This document shows, piece by piece, positions 15,844 to 23,993 of a DNA stretch of 40,476 nt. A program made the translations under genes and the position numbers. Positions within the stretch are counted from its first letter, which is position 1. Every line of letters starts with the position of its first letter. Under the pieces are notes generated by a model that ran no database searches, was not told the origin of the DNA, and was given only the letters and a program-made list of their open reading frames with translations. The DNA is from Acidobacteriota bacterium (lineage in GTDB: Bacteria; Acidobacteriota; Vicinamibacteria; Vicinamibacterales; Fen-181). The stretch covers positions 1 through 40,476 of the forward strand of contig JANYLG010000210.1 in the NCBI GenBank assembly GCA_025363775.1, read 5' to 3'.

Positions 15844-17124
15844 GTGAAGATTGCGTTCATCGTTCAACGCTACGGCACCGAGATTCTCGGCGGGTCCGAG
15901 TACCACTGCCGGCTGATCGCCGAGCGCCTGGCGCAGCGCCACCAGGTCGAGGTGCTGACCACCTGCGCCCGCGACTACATCACGTGGCAGAACGAGTACC
16001 CGGAGGCGCCCGACCGGATCCGCGGCGTCACGGTCCGCCGGTTCCCGAACGCGCGCACGCGCGATCTGGCATCGTTCAACCTGTACTCCGACTGGATCTT
16101 CTCGAACCCGCACACCGAAGCCGACGAGATGGAGTGGCTGCAGCAACAGGGCCCGTGGTGCCCGGCGCTGCTCGACTACCTGCAGAAGCATCACGCGTCC
16201 TACGATGCGCTGATCTTCTTCACGTACCTCTACGCACCCACCGTTCTCGGCCTGAAGGTCGCACCGTCTCGCAGTATCCTGGTGCCGACCGCCCACGATG
16301 AGCCGGCGATTCGCCTGTCGATCTACAAGGAGGTCTTCGACCTGCCGGCGGCCATCGCCTACAACACCGAGGCCGAGCGGCGATTCCTCACCACGCAGTT
16401 CCCGGTCCACGCCGTCTCCGAGGAGATCGTTGGGTGCGGCGTGGACCTTCCGCAGCATCACGCCTACCCCCGGCATTCGCCGGGAGCGGGCGGTGCCACC
16501 GAGGGCGACGTCGAGGCTCCGCCCACGGGTGAGGCGCAGGACAGGCGGCAATTCCGATCGCACCTCACCTCGCGCGGGGCGATGTTTCGCCGCCGCCACC
16601 GGCTGCACGGTCCCTTCGTGCTCTACGGGGGCCGCATCGAGAAGGGCAAGGGGTGCGAGGAACTGATCGAGTACTTCAGCACCTACGTCGGCGAGGGGGG
16701 CGACGCGTCGCTCGTGCTCATGGGCGTGAAGCTGATGCCACTCCCCGAGGAGCGGTTCATCAACTTCGCCGGCCTGCTCTCCGACACCGAGCGAGGCCAG
16801 GCCCTCGAGGCGGCCACGGTCGTCGTCGTCCCGTCACCATACGAGAGCCTGTCGCTGCTCGCCCTCGAAGCGTTCTCGGTGGGCACACCTGTGCTCGCGA
16901 ATGCCAGGAGCGAGGTGCTCGTCGACCACTGCCTCACCAGCAACGCGGGCCTGTTCTACGCCGACCGCCACGAGTTCGTCGAGTGCCTGAGCCTGCTGGT
17001 GTCGGACGAACAGCTGCGTGCCGCCCTCGGACAGAACGGCCGCGACTACGTCCGCAGGAACTACCGGTGGGATGTCATCCTGTCGAAGTACGACAGGATG
17101 ATGGGGAGGCTCGCCAAACGGTAG
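15844..17124 (+). CDS. Glycosyltransferase, GT4-type, paralogue A'
   Basis: A 426-residue GT-B enzyme, paralogue of the gene at 12174: IVQRYGTEILGGSEYHCR, CARDYITWQNEYP, LVPTAHDEPAIRLS and YGGRIEKGKGCEELIEYF match A position by position. The E-x7-E motif is ESLSLLALE (Glu334, Glu342). Between the two Rossmann lobes (about residues 205-255) it has an insertion of roughly 30 low-complexity residues (HSPGAGGATEGDVEAPP) absent from A. The GTG start at 15844 has GGGGGGA just upstream. The stop TAG is the first triplet of a GTAGG-type palindromic repeat. Confidence 0.9.
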   Translation: MKIAFIVQRYGTEILGGSEYHCRLIAERLAQRHQVEVLTTCARDYITWQNEYPEAPDRIRGVTVRRFPNARTRDLASFNLYSDWIFSNPHTEADEMEWLQQQGPWCPALLDYLQKHHASYDALIFFTYLYAPTVLGLKVAPSRSILVPTAHDEPAIRLSIYKEVFDLPAAIAYNTEAERRFLTTQFPVHAVSEEIVGCGVDLPQHHAYPRHSPGAGGATEGDVEAPPTGEAQDRRQFRSHLTSRGAMFRRRHRLHGPFVLYGGRIEKGKGCEELIEYFSTYVGEGGDASLVLMGVKLMPLPEERFINFAGLLSDTERGQALEAATVVVVPSPYESLSLLALEAFSVGTPVLANARSEVLVDHCLTSNAGLFYADRHEFVECLSLLVSDEQLRAALGQNGRDYVRRNYRWDVILSKYDRMMGRLAKR

Positions 17125-17180
17125 GACGACCGGCCGGTGGCCCCTACGGGTCGGGCGGCTCCCCGGCCAGTCGCCCCTAC
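17121..17180. repeat. GTAGG...CCTAC palindromic repeat pair between convergent genes
   Basis: The first unit runs from GTAGGACGACCGG to CCCCTAC (17121-17147) around an ACCGGCCGGT core; the second ends in GCCAGTCGCCCCTAC (17166-17180). The leading GTAGG supplies the TAG stop of the glycosyltransferase, and the trailing CCCCTAC supplies, on the minus strand, the TAG stop of the response regulator. The whole spacer is therefore repeat. Confidence 0.75.
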
Positions 17181-18613
17181 TGGTCGGGTGTGTCCGCCGC
17201 GTCTTCAGCCGCGCCGTTCTCGGACCGTTTGCGGCGGCTGCGGATGTCGTGGCGCTTGATCATCTCGTTGAGCGTCGTCGGCTTCAGGTGCAGCAGTTCG
17301 GCCGCCTTCTTCTGTACGCCGCCAGCCGCGTCGAGCGTTGACTCGATCACCCGCTTCTCGAAATCCGCCGTCACTTCGTTGAACCAGATGCCATCGGCCG
17401 GCAGCGTGAACTGCGGCATCTTGAAAACGGGCCGGTTCCGGACCTGATCCGGCACCAGGTCCTGGCCAATCGTCGGCCCGGTGGACAGCACGACCGCCCG
17501 CTCGATCGCGTTCTCCAGTTCGCGGACGTTGCCCGGCCAGTCGTACTCCAGCAGCAAGTCGAGGGCGTCCGGCAGGAGCTCGAGGCCAGGCTTCTCGTTC
17601 TCGGTCCCGTACTTGCGCAGAAAGTGCTGCACCAGCAGCGGGATGTCGTCCTTGCGCTCGCGCAGGGCGGGCAACTGCACGGTGATGACATGGAGGCGGT
17701 AGTAGAGATCCTCTCGGAACCGCTGCTCCTCCATCATCTGGCGGAGGTCCACGTTGGTCGCCGCGATGATGCGGACATCGACCTTGATGTTCTCCACCCC
17801 GCCGAGGCGCATGAACTCGCGTTCCTGCATGACCCGCAGCAGCTTCGGCTGCGTCTCGATCGGCACGTTCCCGATCTCGTCGAAGAAGATGCTGCCCCTA
17901 TCGGCCATCTCGAACAGCCCCTTCTTCGGGTACACCGCCCCGGTGAAGGCGCCCTTCACGTGGCCGAACAGGTTCGACTCGAGCAGGTCCGGCGGCAGGT
18001 TGCCGGAATTCACCGTGACGAACGCCCGCGTGGCGCGCGGCGAGTTCGAGTGAATCGCGCGGGCCACCAGCTCCTTGCCGGTACCGCTCTCGCCGGCGAT
18101 GAGGATCGTGGAGCGGCTGGGCGCCGCCTGGATAATCAGGTCGAACACCTGCCGCATGCGCTGGCTACGGCCGATGATGTTGCCGAACTTGCTGTAGCGC
18201 TCCTGGAGGTTCTGCTTGAGCGCGCGGTTCTCGGCGACCAGCTGCCCGCGCTCCACCGCGTTCCGCAGGACGAGCAGCACCTCGTCGTTCTTGAACGGCT
18301 TGGTGACGTAGTCGAAGGCGCCTCGCTTCATCGCGGCAATCGCGGTCTCGACCGACGCGAAGGCGGTGATCATAATCACCGCGATGTCGTCGTCGATCTT
18401 CTTCAGCTCGTCGAGGACCGTGAGCCCGTCCATGCCGGGCATCATCACGTCCACAACCGCGGCGGTAATCGGCACCTCGCGCGCGATGTCCAGCCCTTCT
18501 GCGCCACTGGACGCCAGGCGGACGGTGTACCCCTCGCGCGTCAGCAGCGCGTCGAGGATCTCGCGCATGATTTCTTCGTCGTCGACGACGAGGACGGTGC
18601 CGGTACGTGCCAT
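17177..18613 (-). CDS. Sigma54-dependent response regulator (NtrC/AtoC family)
   Basis: A 478-residue transcription activator. The receiver domain (1-125) has DDEE, phospho-acceptor Asp55 in VVDVMMPGMDG and Lys105 in TKPF. The AAA+ domain has Walker A GESGTGKE (174-181), the sigma54-contacting GAFTGA (221-226) and Walker B SIFFDEIG. The C-terminal Fis-type helix-turn-helix is in AAGGVQKKAAELLHLKPTTL. It should be phosphorylated by the upstream kinase and activate RNA polymerase-sigma54 promoters. No convincing -24/-12 site was seen in the window. It follows the kinase gene by 70 bases on the same strand. Confidence 0.95.
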   Translation of the reverse strand: MARTGTVLVVDDEEIMREILDALLTREGYTVRLASSGAEGLDIAREVPITAAVVDVMMPGMDGLTVLDELKKIDDDIAVIMITAFASVETAIAAMKRGAFDYVTKPFKNDEVLLVLRNAVERGQLVAENRALKQNLQERYSKFGNIIGRSQRMRQVFDLIIQAAPSRSTILIAGESGTGKELVARAIHSNSPRATRAFVTVNSGNLPPDLLESNLFGHVKGAFTGAVYPKKGLFEMADRGSIFFDEIGNVPIETQPKLLRVMQEREFMRLGGVENIKVDVRIIAATNVDLRQMMEEQRFREDLYYRLHVITVQLPALRERKDDIPLLVQHFLRKYGTENEKPGLELLPDALDLLLEYDWPGNVRELENAIERAVVLSTGPTIGQDLVPDQVRNRPVFKMPQFTLPADGIWFNEVTADFEKRVIESTLDAAGGVQKKAAELLHLKPTTLNEMIKRHDIRSRRKRSENGAAEDAADTPDQ

Positions 18614-18683
18614 AGGTGTGAACAGACAGTGGATCGGGAGACGTCTTTGCGATCGCAGCGGCGAAATCGGGAGCCGTCACGTC

Positions 18684-21656
18684 TCAGCCGGCGCGGCCCG
18701 ACCGCGGGACCGCCGAGACGGCCGCCACGTGGAACGACAGCGTGAACCTGGTGCCGATCCCCTCCTCGCTGTCGCACGCAATGGTACCATCGTGCTCCCG
18801 CACGATGCCGTAGGTGATCGACAGGCCGAGCCCCGTGCCCTGGCCTATCGTCTTGGTCGTGAAGAACGGGTCGTAGATACGGGCGAGACTCTCGCTCGGG
18901 ATGCCACCCCCGGTATCGCCCACCTCGACGATGGCGGCGCCGTCCACCACCCGCGTCGCGATCGACAGCCAGCCGCCCTTCGGCATCGCGTCGCGCGCGT
19001 TGATGAACAGGTTCAGGAACACCTGCTGCAGCTTGAACTCGGCGCCCATCACCACGGGACCAGGGGAGGCCATCTCGCGACGAATCTGGATCCGCGAGAT
19101 CTTGAACTGGTGCTCGAGGAGCGACAGGACGTCGTTGACCACGACGTTCAGATCCACGGGCGCGCGCTCGGGCGCCGCGGTCGCCGGGCGCGACAGGTTC
19201 AAGAGACCGTTGACGATCTTGGCCGCGCGGAACGTCTGGCGCTCGATCTTCTCGAGGAGGCGTGTCTTCGGGTCCTGCGGGTCGGCCCCGTCGAGCAACA
19301 TCTGCGTGAAGCTCGAGATACCGGTCAGCGGCGTGTTCACCTCATGCGCCACGCCGGCAGCGAGCAGCCCGATGGACGCCATCTTATCCGAGATCTGCAG
19401 TTGCTCTTCGAGCTGCGCCCGCGCCGTCACATCGTCTACGATGATGACCGTGCCGGTGTCCGCCGCGCCGCTGCCGGCGAGCGACTGGAGCGGAACGGTG
19501 GTGATATTGACGAGCGTGCGGTGATCGCCCGGCGTCCGGGAGGCCAGCGGAAAGCGATAGAACGTGCCGCCCCGCGGCGACTGCTGCCGGGCGGCCCTCA
19601 CCGCTGTCACGAACGCCGCGCCGAACAACTCGCCCAGGGTCCGGCCCACGGCCTCAGCCCGCGCGGCGCCATGGGTCGTCTCCAGCGCACGGTTCCACCG
19701 GATCACCCGGTCGTGCACGTCCACCACGGCCAGGCCGGCGTCCAGCGATTCCAGGATGCTCTCGTTGAACTCGCGCATCCGGCCCAGCTCTTGGGCCTTC
19801 ACGTGGAGCTGTCGATAGAGGCGACCGTTCTCCAGCGCCGTCGCCGCCTGGCCGGCGACCGCTGCCAGCAGCGCCAGGTCCTCCGAGTTGAGCGGCTGGT
19901 CGTGCGGCTTGCGCCCGAGGGCCAGCACCGCAATCGTCGTCTCCTTCGAGACGCACGGGACGAAGTAGTACAACTCCCGGTCGCGCCATGGCTCGAGCTC
20001 CCCGACCGGAATGCCGTGCGTGGTCGTCGGGTCGTCCATCGCCACCGCGACCCCCGCCGACACCCGCGCGCCCAGCGCAGAGTTGCGGCCGAGCCGCGCC
20101 GGCTCGCCCGAGAGCCCTGCCGATCTGATGGCCACGAATTCGGCCGTCCGCTCCTCGGCGAGGAGGAGGGACATGCGATCCACGAGCAGCGTCTCGGTGA
20201 CCCGCGCAACAATCCGATCGCCGAGGCGGTAGAGATCGAGGTCTGAGCTGAGGTCGCGCGCGAATCCCACGAGCGCCTGGCGGTAGTCGTAGCGGTCGCG
20301 ATAGAATGCGCGGTCGAATGTGGCCTGGATCGCGTTCTTCAGCGGCCGTGCGACCAGCACCACGACGAGCGTCGCCAGCACCGCGATCACCCAGTTGTGC
20401 TGGTGCGAGTCCTCGAGGAAGATCCAGCCGGCCACGCGCAGCAGCACCGCGTAGATCGCCGCAATCGCCGTGAACGCCGCCGCCCACACCATCGCCCGCT
20501 TGACGATCACCTCGACGTCCGCCAGCCGGTATCGCACGATGGCGCAGGCGAACGTCAGCGGGATCAGACTGAGCGGGACGGCCGACAAGTCCATCGGCAG
20601 CGACGCGTTGATGCCAACCGCGTACGGCAGCGCGTACCCGAACACGAACGGAAGGCCGCCGAGCGCCGTGCCCCACGCGATCCAGCGCAACTGGCGCCGC
20701 GCGGTCACGGTGCGCACCTCGCGGAAGGCGGTCGCCATGACCACGAGACCGGCCGTCAGGTAGATGGACAGGTAGAGCGGCTCGAACCGGTCCAGCGCCT
20801 CGACGATGCCGTTGATGTAGAACTGCCCGTCCTGCGCCGCCCTGCCAATCGCGATGATCCGCGTCGCGCCCAGCAGCAACGCCGGCAGGTAGATCAGCGG
20901 CCAGAAGCGGCTTCCGAGCGGCGTGCTCACCCAGGTGCGGGGGCGTTCCGGAAAGAAAAACGTGAAGTGCAGGAACAGCGGCGGCAACAGCAGGACCGCC
21001 CCGGCGTCACACCAGTAGAACAGCCAGTCGAGCCCGTCCAGGCGACCACTGAACGAGAACACAGCCCACCCGAAGAACGCCCCGGCAAGCCAGAGGAAGT
21101 GCAGCGTGGCCGGGTGGCTGGGCCGACGCAACCGGACGGCCGCGCCGACGAGCAGGGTGAACAGGCCTACCGGCGCGAGCACGAGGTAGAGGCTGGTGTT
21201 GCCGCGGGGCACGGATGCGAGTCGGAAATCGAAGGCTTCGGCGGTACCGAGCCGCAGCACCCGGTACTTGACCGGCTGCCCTTCCTTTGCGCGGTGGAGC
21301 AGGTCCGCGACGTCCGACGGCCGCTCGACGTACTGCCCGTCAATCGCCTCGAGGAGGTCGCCCGGCCTGATTCCGACCCGATCCGCGGGCGTCCCCGGCG
21401 CCACGTCGAACGCCGTCACGCCCTCCACGCGGCTCACCCACAATACCCCGTCGTCGGCCTCGTGCCAGGTGGCCCGGATGACGATGTTAGCCAGGCCGAG
21501 TGACAGAAGGATGGCCGTGATGGCCACGGTCAGCAACGCCGGCGTGACCGCCGCCCAACCGGGCCAGCGCCACCGGAGTCCGGACTTGGCGGCTGCCGTG
21601 TTCCACTGCTTGTTCATCGCCGACTCGCTACACGAGACATCTTCCAGATCTGACAT
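18684..21656 (-). CDS. Large membrane histidine kinase: PDZ, multi-TM, GAF, PAS, HisKA, HATPase
   Basis: A protein of about 990 residues. In order: one transmembrane helix (near 35-60), a PDZ-like domain (APGTPADRVGIRPGDLLEAI, about 85-150), a block of about eight transmembrane helices (160-430), a GAF-like domain (about 470-640), a PAS domain (about 650-750, LDAGLAVVDVHDRVIRWNRA), HisKA with phospho-acceptor His771 in GVAHEVNTPLTG, and a HATPase domain with the N box NLFINARDAM and GQGTGLGLSITYGIV. The first transmembrane helix puts the PDZ outside the cytoplasm, so it may sense periplasmic peptides or misfolded proteins. ATG 21656 is used by default; GTG 21662 and ATG 21617 are possible. 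Its partner is the regulator just downstream. Confidence 0.92.
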   Translation of the reverse strand: MSDLEDVSCSESAMNKQWNTAAAKSGLRWRWPGWAAVTPALLTVAITAILLSLGLANIVIRATWHEADDGVLWVSRVEGVTAFDVAPGTPADRVGIRPGDLLEAIDGQYVERPSDVADLLHRAKEGQPVKYRVLRLGTAEAFDFRLASVPRGNTSLYLVLAPVGLFTLLVGAAVRLRRPSHPATLHFLWLAGAFFGWAVFSFSGRLDGLDWLFYWCDAGAVLLLPPLFLHFTFFFPERPRTWVSTPLGSRFWPLIYLPALLLGATRIIAIGRAAQDGQFYINGIVEALDRFEPLYLSIYLTAGLVVMATAFREVRTVTARRQLRWIAWGTALGGLPFVFGYALPYAVGINASLPMDLSAVPLSLIPLTFACAIVRYRLADVEVIVKRAMVWAAAFTAIAAIYAVLLRVAGWIFLEDSHQHNWVIAVLATLVVVLVARPLKNAIQATFDRAFYRDRYDYRQALVGFARDLSSDLDLYRLGDRIVARVTETLLVDRMSLLLAEERTAEFVAIRSAGLSGEPARLGRNSALGARVSAGVAVAMDDPTTTHGIPVGELEPWRDRELYYFVPCVSKETTIAVLALGRKPHDQPLNSEDLALLAAVAGQAATALENGRLYRQLHVKAQELGRMREFNESILESLDAGLAVVDVHDRVIRWNRALETTHGAARAEAVGRTLGELFGAAFVTAVRAARQQSPRGGTFYRFPLASRTPGDHRTLVNITTVPLQSLAGSGAADTGTVIIVDDVTARAQLEEQLQISDKMASIGLLAAGVAHEVNTPLTGISSFTQMLLDGADPQDPKTRLLEKIERQTFRAAKIVNGLLNLSRPATAAPERAPVDLNVVVNDVLSLLEHQFKISRIQIRREMASPGPVVMGAEFKLQQVFLNLFINARDAMPKGGWLSIATRVVDGAAIVEVGDTGGGIPSESLARIYDPFFTTKTIGQGTGLGLSITYGIVREHDGTIACDSEEGIGTRFTLSFHVAAVSAVPRSGRAG

Positions 21657-21880
21657 CGTCACGGTTGAAGCAAGTTTCTGTGGGGTCCCTGGAATCTGTC
21701 ATAGGCTCGGCCGGGTCATTTTGTCGAGGTAGCAATCGGCATACCACGGCTTCCGACCTCCGAGGCGCGTGCAAAATATCGGCGATGAGGCATTTATCGT
21801 CAAGTCGCGAAAGAACACCCAGCCCGTCTCCAACTCGATGGAGCGGTATTCCAAAAAGATGGATCTTTCCTCGAAGACAA

Positions 21881-21950
21881 GGCAGGCGGGCTCCAAGCCC
21901 GCCTGCCATCGCTATTCCAGAATCACAGATTCCCAGATTCCAGCGTCTCA
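21881..21950. repeat. Perfect 12-bp hairpin plus GATTC direct repeats
   Basis: GGCAGGCGGGCT (21881-21892) pairs perfectly with AGCCCGCCTGCC (21896-21907) across a three-base loop. It is followed by alternating GAATC/GATTCC motifs up to the stop of the barrel gene at 21948. Both are typical of dispersed intergenic repeats. The rest of this gap (21657-21880) shows no gene. Confidence 0.75.
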
Positions 21951-23891
21951 GAACCTCACCACCACGCCTCCCAGGACGCGGGTTGGAGGCCTGACGACGA
22001 GCAGTTCGTCGTAGACGGAACTGTCACGGGTGGTATCGCGGAACAGGTTCTTGACCGCCACCAGGACCTGCCACTGGGCGGACGTGAAGTCGAGGAACGG
22101 CAGGCGCTGAGTCACCTGGAAGTCGAAGCGGGAGTCGAGGCCCGCCCTGGTCCCGGCGAATTCGCGTCGCGCAAATCCCGTGTTGATCTTGTAGGTCAGG
22201 TAGACGTGTGTCGCGATGATCGGAATGTCCGTTTCAACCGACGTCGTCACGTCGTGCAGGCGCTCGCCCTCCGCGCGCGGCGAGAAGCCGAGCAGCAGGA
22301 GTTCCCGCCCTGACGCGGAGCCAGGCAGCCACCTGGCCTCGGTGATCCCGTAGGCGATGGAACCGCGCAACCGGGAGAGGAGACGATGCGTCACCCCGAT
22401 GCTCCAGCCGCGAGCCACCAGGTCGCCGGCATTGGCGATGCCGTAGTGACGCTGTTCCTGGCCCGACGGCACGCCGCTGAAGAAGGCCACCAGTTGGTCG
22501 GTGGTGTTCTGTTGGAACGATCGGAACGCCAGTACCACGCGCGGCGTGAGGTCGTGCTCGATGGCCACCTCGTACTGCGTCGTCCGTTCGGGAACCATCG
22601 GGGAGAATCCGACGAATGTCCGTTCGGGCGGCACCCACAGCCCTGCCGTCAACGGTTCCAGGAACTCCTCGGCGCCTGGCGCCAGCATCCTGCGGGACGC
22701 GCCCGCCCGGACGCGGAACCGGTCGAGCGGCACCAGGGTGACGGTCACGCTCGGGCTGAAAAGGCCGGCTCCGCCGAGGTAATCGTAGCGGGAGTAGCGG
22801 CCACCGTAGTCCACTACCAACCGCGGCGACAACACCAGCCGACCGACGCCGTAGATCGAACCCGCTGCGCGACCAGCCTCCTCAGTGCGCGCGAGCGCCC
22901 ATCGGGTGAGCGTCGTCGGCGGCGCCATTCTCTGAGTGCTGTACGAGAAGCCAACGTCGTAGGGATGGCGTGACGGCGCGCGGTTCCGGAATGCGCCAGC
23001 CAGGAACCACGACCCGAGGTCGGCCTGGGTGACAAGCCGCGCCGACCAGTCGCCGTAGCGCCAGACAGGGCCCGCCACCGCGAGGTATGCGGTGCCGCGG
23101 ACCGCGGTGTCAGACGATGCCAGGCTCGGAGCGCCGTCGAACGACCCGGAGGTCAGGAAGTTGACCTGGCCGGTCAGCGGCAGGTCGGCCAGGAGCCGTG
23201 CCGGGGCCCCCATCGCCCGAGCGATAGCCGCGGCCGTGCCCGGTTGTCCCTTCTGAACCGCTCCGGCGTTGCCGGGGTCCCGGGCCACGCGCTCGGTGGT
23301 TTCCTTGAGGACGCTGCGCGGCAGGTGGCGAATCCGCCAGGCTTTCTCCGTGCGATCCTCCGACGCGGCCGCCGGATCTTCCTTGAGGCCAAGCGGGTCG
23401 AGCGCGAGAGGATCGAACTCGGAACCGAGGGGCGCGAGGCCTGCAGACAGGACCTTGGGGGGCGGCGGGGGTGTCATGGGTTGAGACGCCGACACGAGCG
23501 CTGTCGAGCGTTGCAGCGTGGCCGTGAAGCGAGCGGGCGCGGTGGAACGCACTTCGACGAACTGGCGCCGCGACGGGGCGAAGCCGGAGAGATGCGCCCG
23601 CACCATGTAGGCTCCGGCCGGAAGGGTGCGGAGCACGAACGCCCCACCGCGGTCTGTCACCGCCAGGGCGCTGGTCGGGCCGAGCGCGGAAACCATCGCC
23701 CCGGCGAGGGGATTCCCGCGCTCGTCTACCACGACCCCTTCGATCGTGCCGGACAGCGCGAAGGCGACGCGCCGCACCTGCCCGTCAGCGACGGGGCGAG
23801 GAGCGCCGGACTGGGCCAGCGCGGCGGGGGACCACCCCACCAGGCTGACGACGACCGTAGTAGACCCGACGAGTGCGAAGAGGCGGTTCAT
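21948..23891 (-). CDS. Outer-membrane barrel protein with carboxypeptidase-regulatory domain (TonB-receptor-like, no plug)
   Basis: A 647-residue protein. A signal peptide (VVVSLVGWSPAALAQ) is followed by a CarboxypepD_reg domain at about 45-130 (GTIEGVVVDERGNPLAGAMV). Next comes a linker with PPPPPK, and then from about 240 to the end a beta-barrel region with alternating strands, for example RLVVDYGGRYSRYDYLG, ending in Phe (VLGGVVVRF). This resembles the C-terminal barrel of Oar/SusC-like receptors, but I see no TonB box and no plug domain. The final strand and terminal Phe are as expected for BAM-inserted barrels. Start ATG 23891 has AAGG eight bases upstream. The ligand is unknown. It is probably co-transcribed with the secreted protein at 25133. 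Confidence 0.82.
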   Translation of the reverse strand: MNRLFALVGSTTVVVSLVGWSPAALAQSGAPRPVADGQVRRVAFALSGTIEGVVVDERGNPLAGAMVSALGPTSALAVTDRGGAFVLRTLPAGAYMVRAHLSGFAPSRRQFVEVRSTAPARFTATLQRSTALVSASQPMTPPPPPKVLSAGLAPLGSEFDPLALDPLGLKEDPAAASEDRTEKAWRIRHLPRSVLKETTERVARDPGNAGAVQKGQPGTAAAIARAMGAPARLLADLPLTGQVNFLTSGSFDGAPSLASSDTAVRGTAYLAVAGPVWRYGDWSARLVTQADLGSWFLAGAFRNRAPSRHPYDVGFSYSTQRMAPPTTLTRWALARTEEAGRAAGSIYGVGRLVLSPRLVVDYGGRYSRYDYLGGAGLFSPSVTVTLVPLDRFRVRAGASRRMLAPGAEEFLEPLTAGLWVPPERTFVGFSPMVPERTTQYEVAIEHDLTPRVVLAFRSFQQNTTDQLVAFFSGVPSGQEQRHYGIANAGDLVARGWSIGVTHRLLSRLRGSIAYGITEARWLPGSASGRELLLLGFSPRAEGERLHDVTTSVETDIPIIATHVYLTYKINTGFARREFAGTRAGLDSRFDFQVTQRLPFLDFTSAQWQVLVAVKNLFRDTTRDSSVYDELLVVRPPTRVLGGVVVRF

Positions 23892-23907
23892 AACATGGCC
23901 TTCGCGA

Positions 23908-23992
23908 CCCGGGAGTGATCCCGGGCCCCTCTGCCGGGCGTTTGCGCCCGGCGGTACCCGTCCGGGCAGGCCGCACCGCGAACGGCCTGTCC
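23908..23992. repeat. Three consecutive perfect or near-perfect hairpins between two envelope genes
   Basis: Stem 1 is CCCGGGA/TCCCGGG (23908-23925), stem 2 GCCGGGCG/CGCCCGGC (23933-23952) and stem 3 GGGCAGGCCG/CGGCCTGTCC (23964-23992, one G-U). None has a U-run. They fill the gap between the secreted-protein stop and the barrel start, where they could slow polymerase, protect mRNA or reduce downstream translation. Confidence 0.8.
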
Positions 23993-23993
23993 G

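Noticed and set aside
14542-16608. Long minus-strand open frame of 688 codons
   Set aside because: It is antisense to three clear glycosyltransferase genes, rich in Arg/His/Val as expected of shadow frames in GC-rich DNA, and contains a dispersed-repeat translation.
17177-21656. PrsK/PrsR-type exosortase regulatory pair
   Set aside because: The kinase has a PDZ domain and PAS order not expected for PrsK, and no exosortase or PEP-CTERM gene is in the window.
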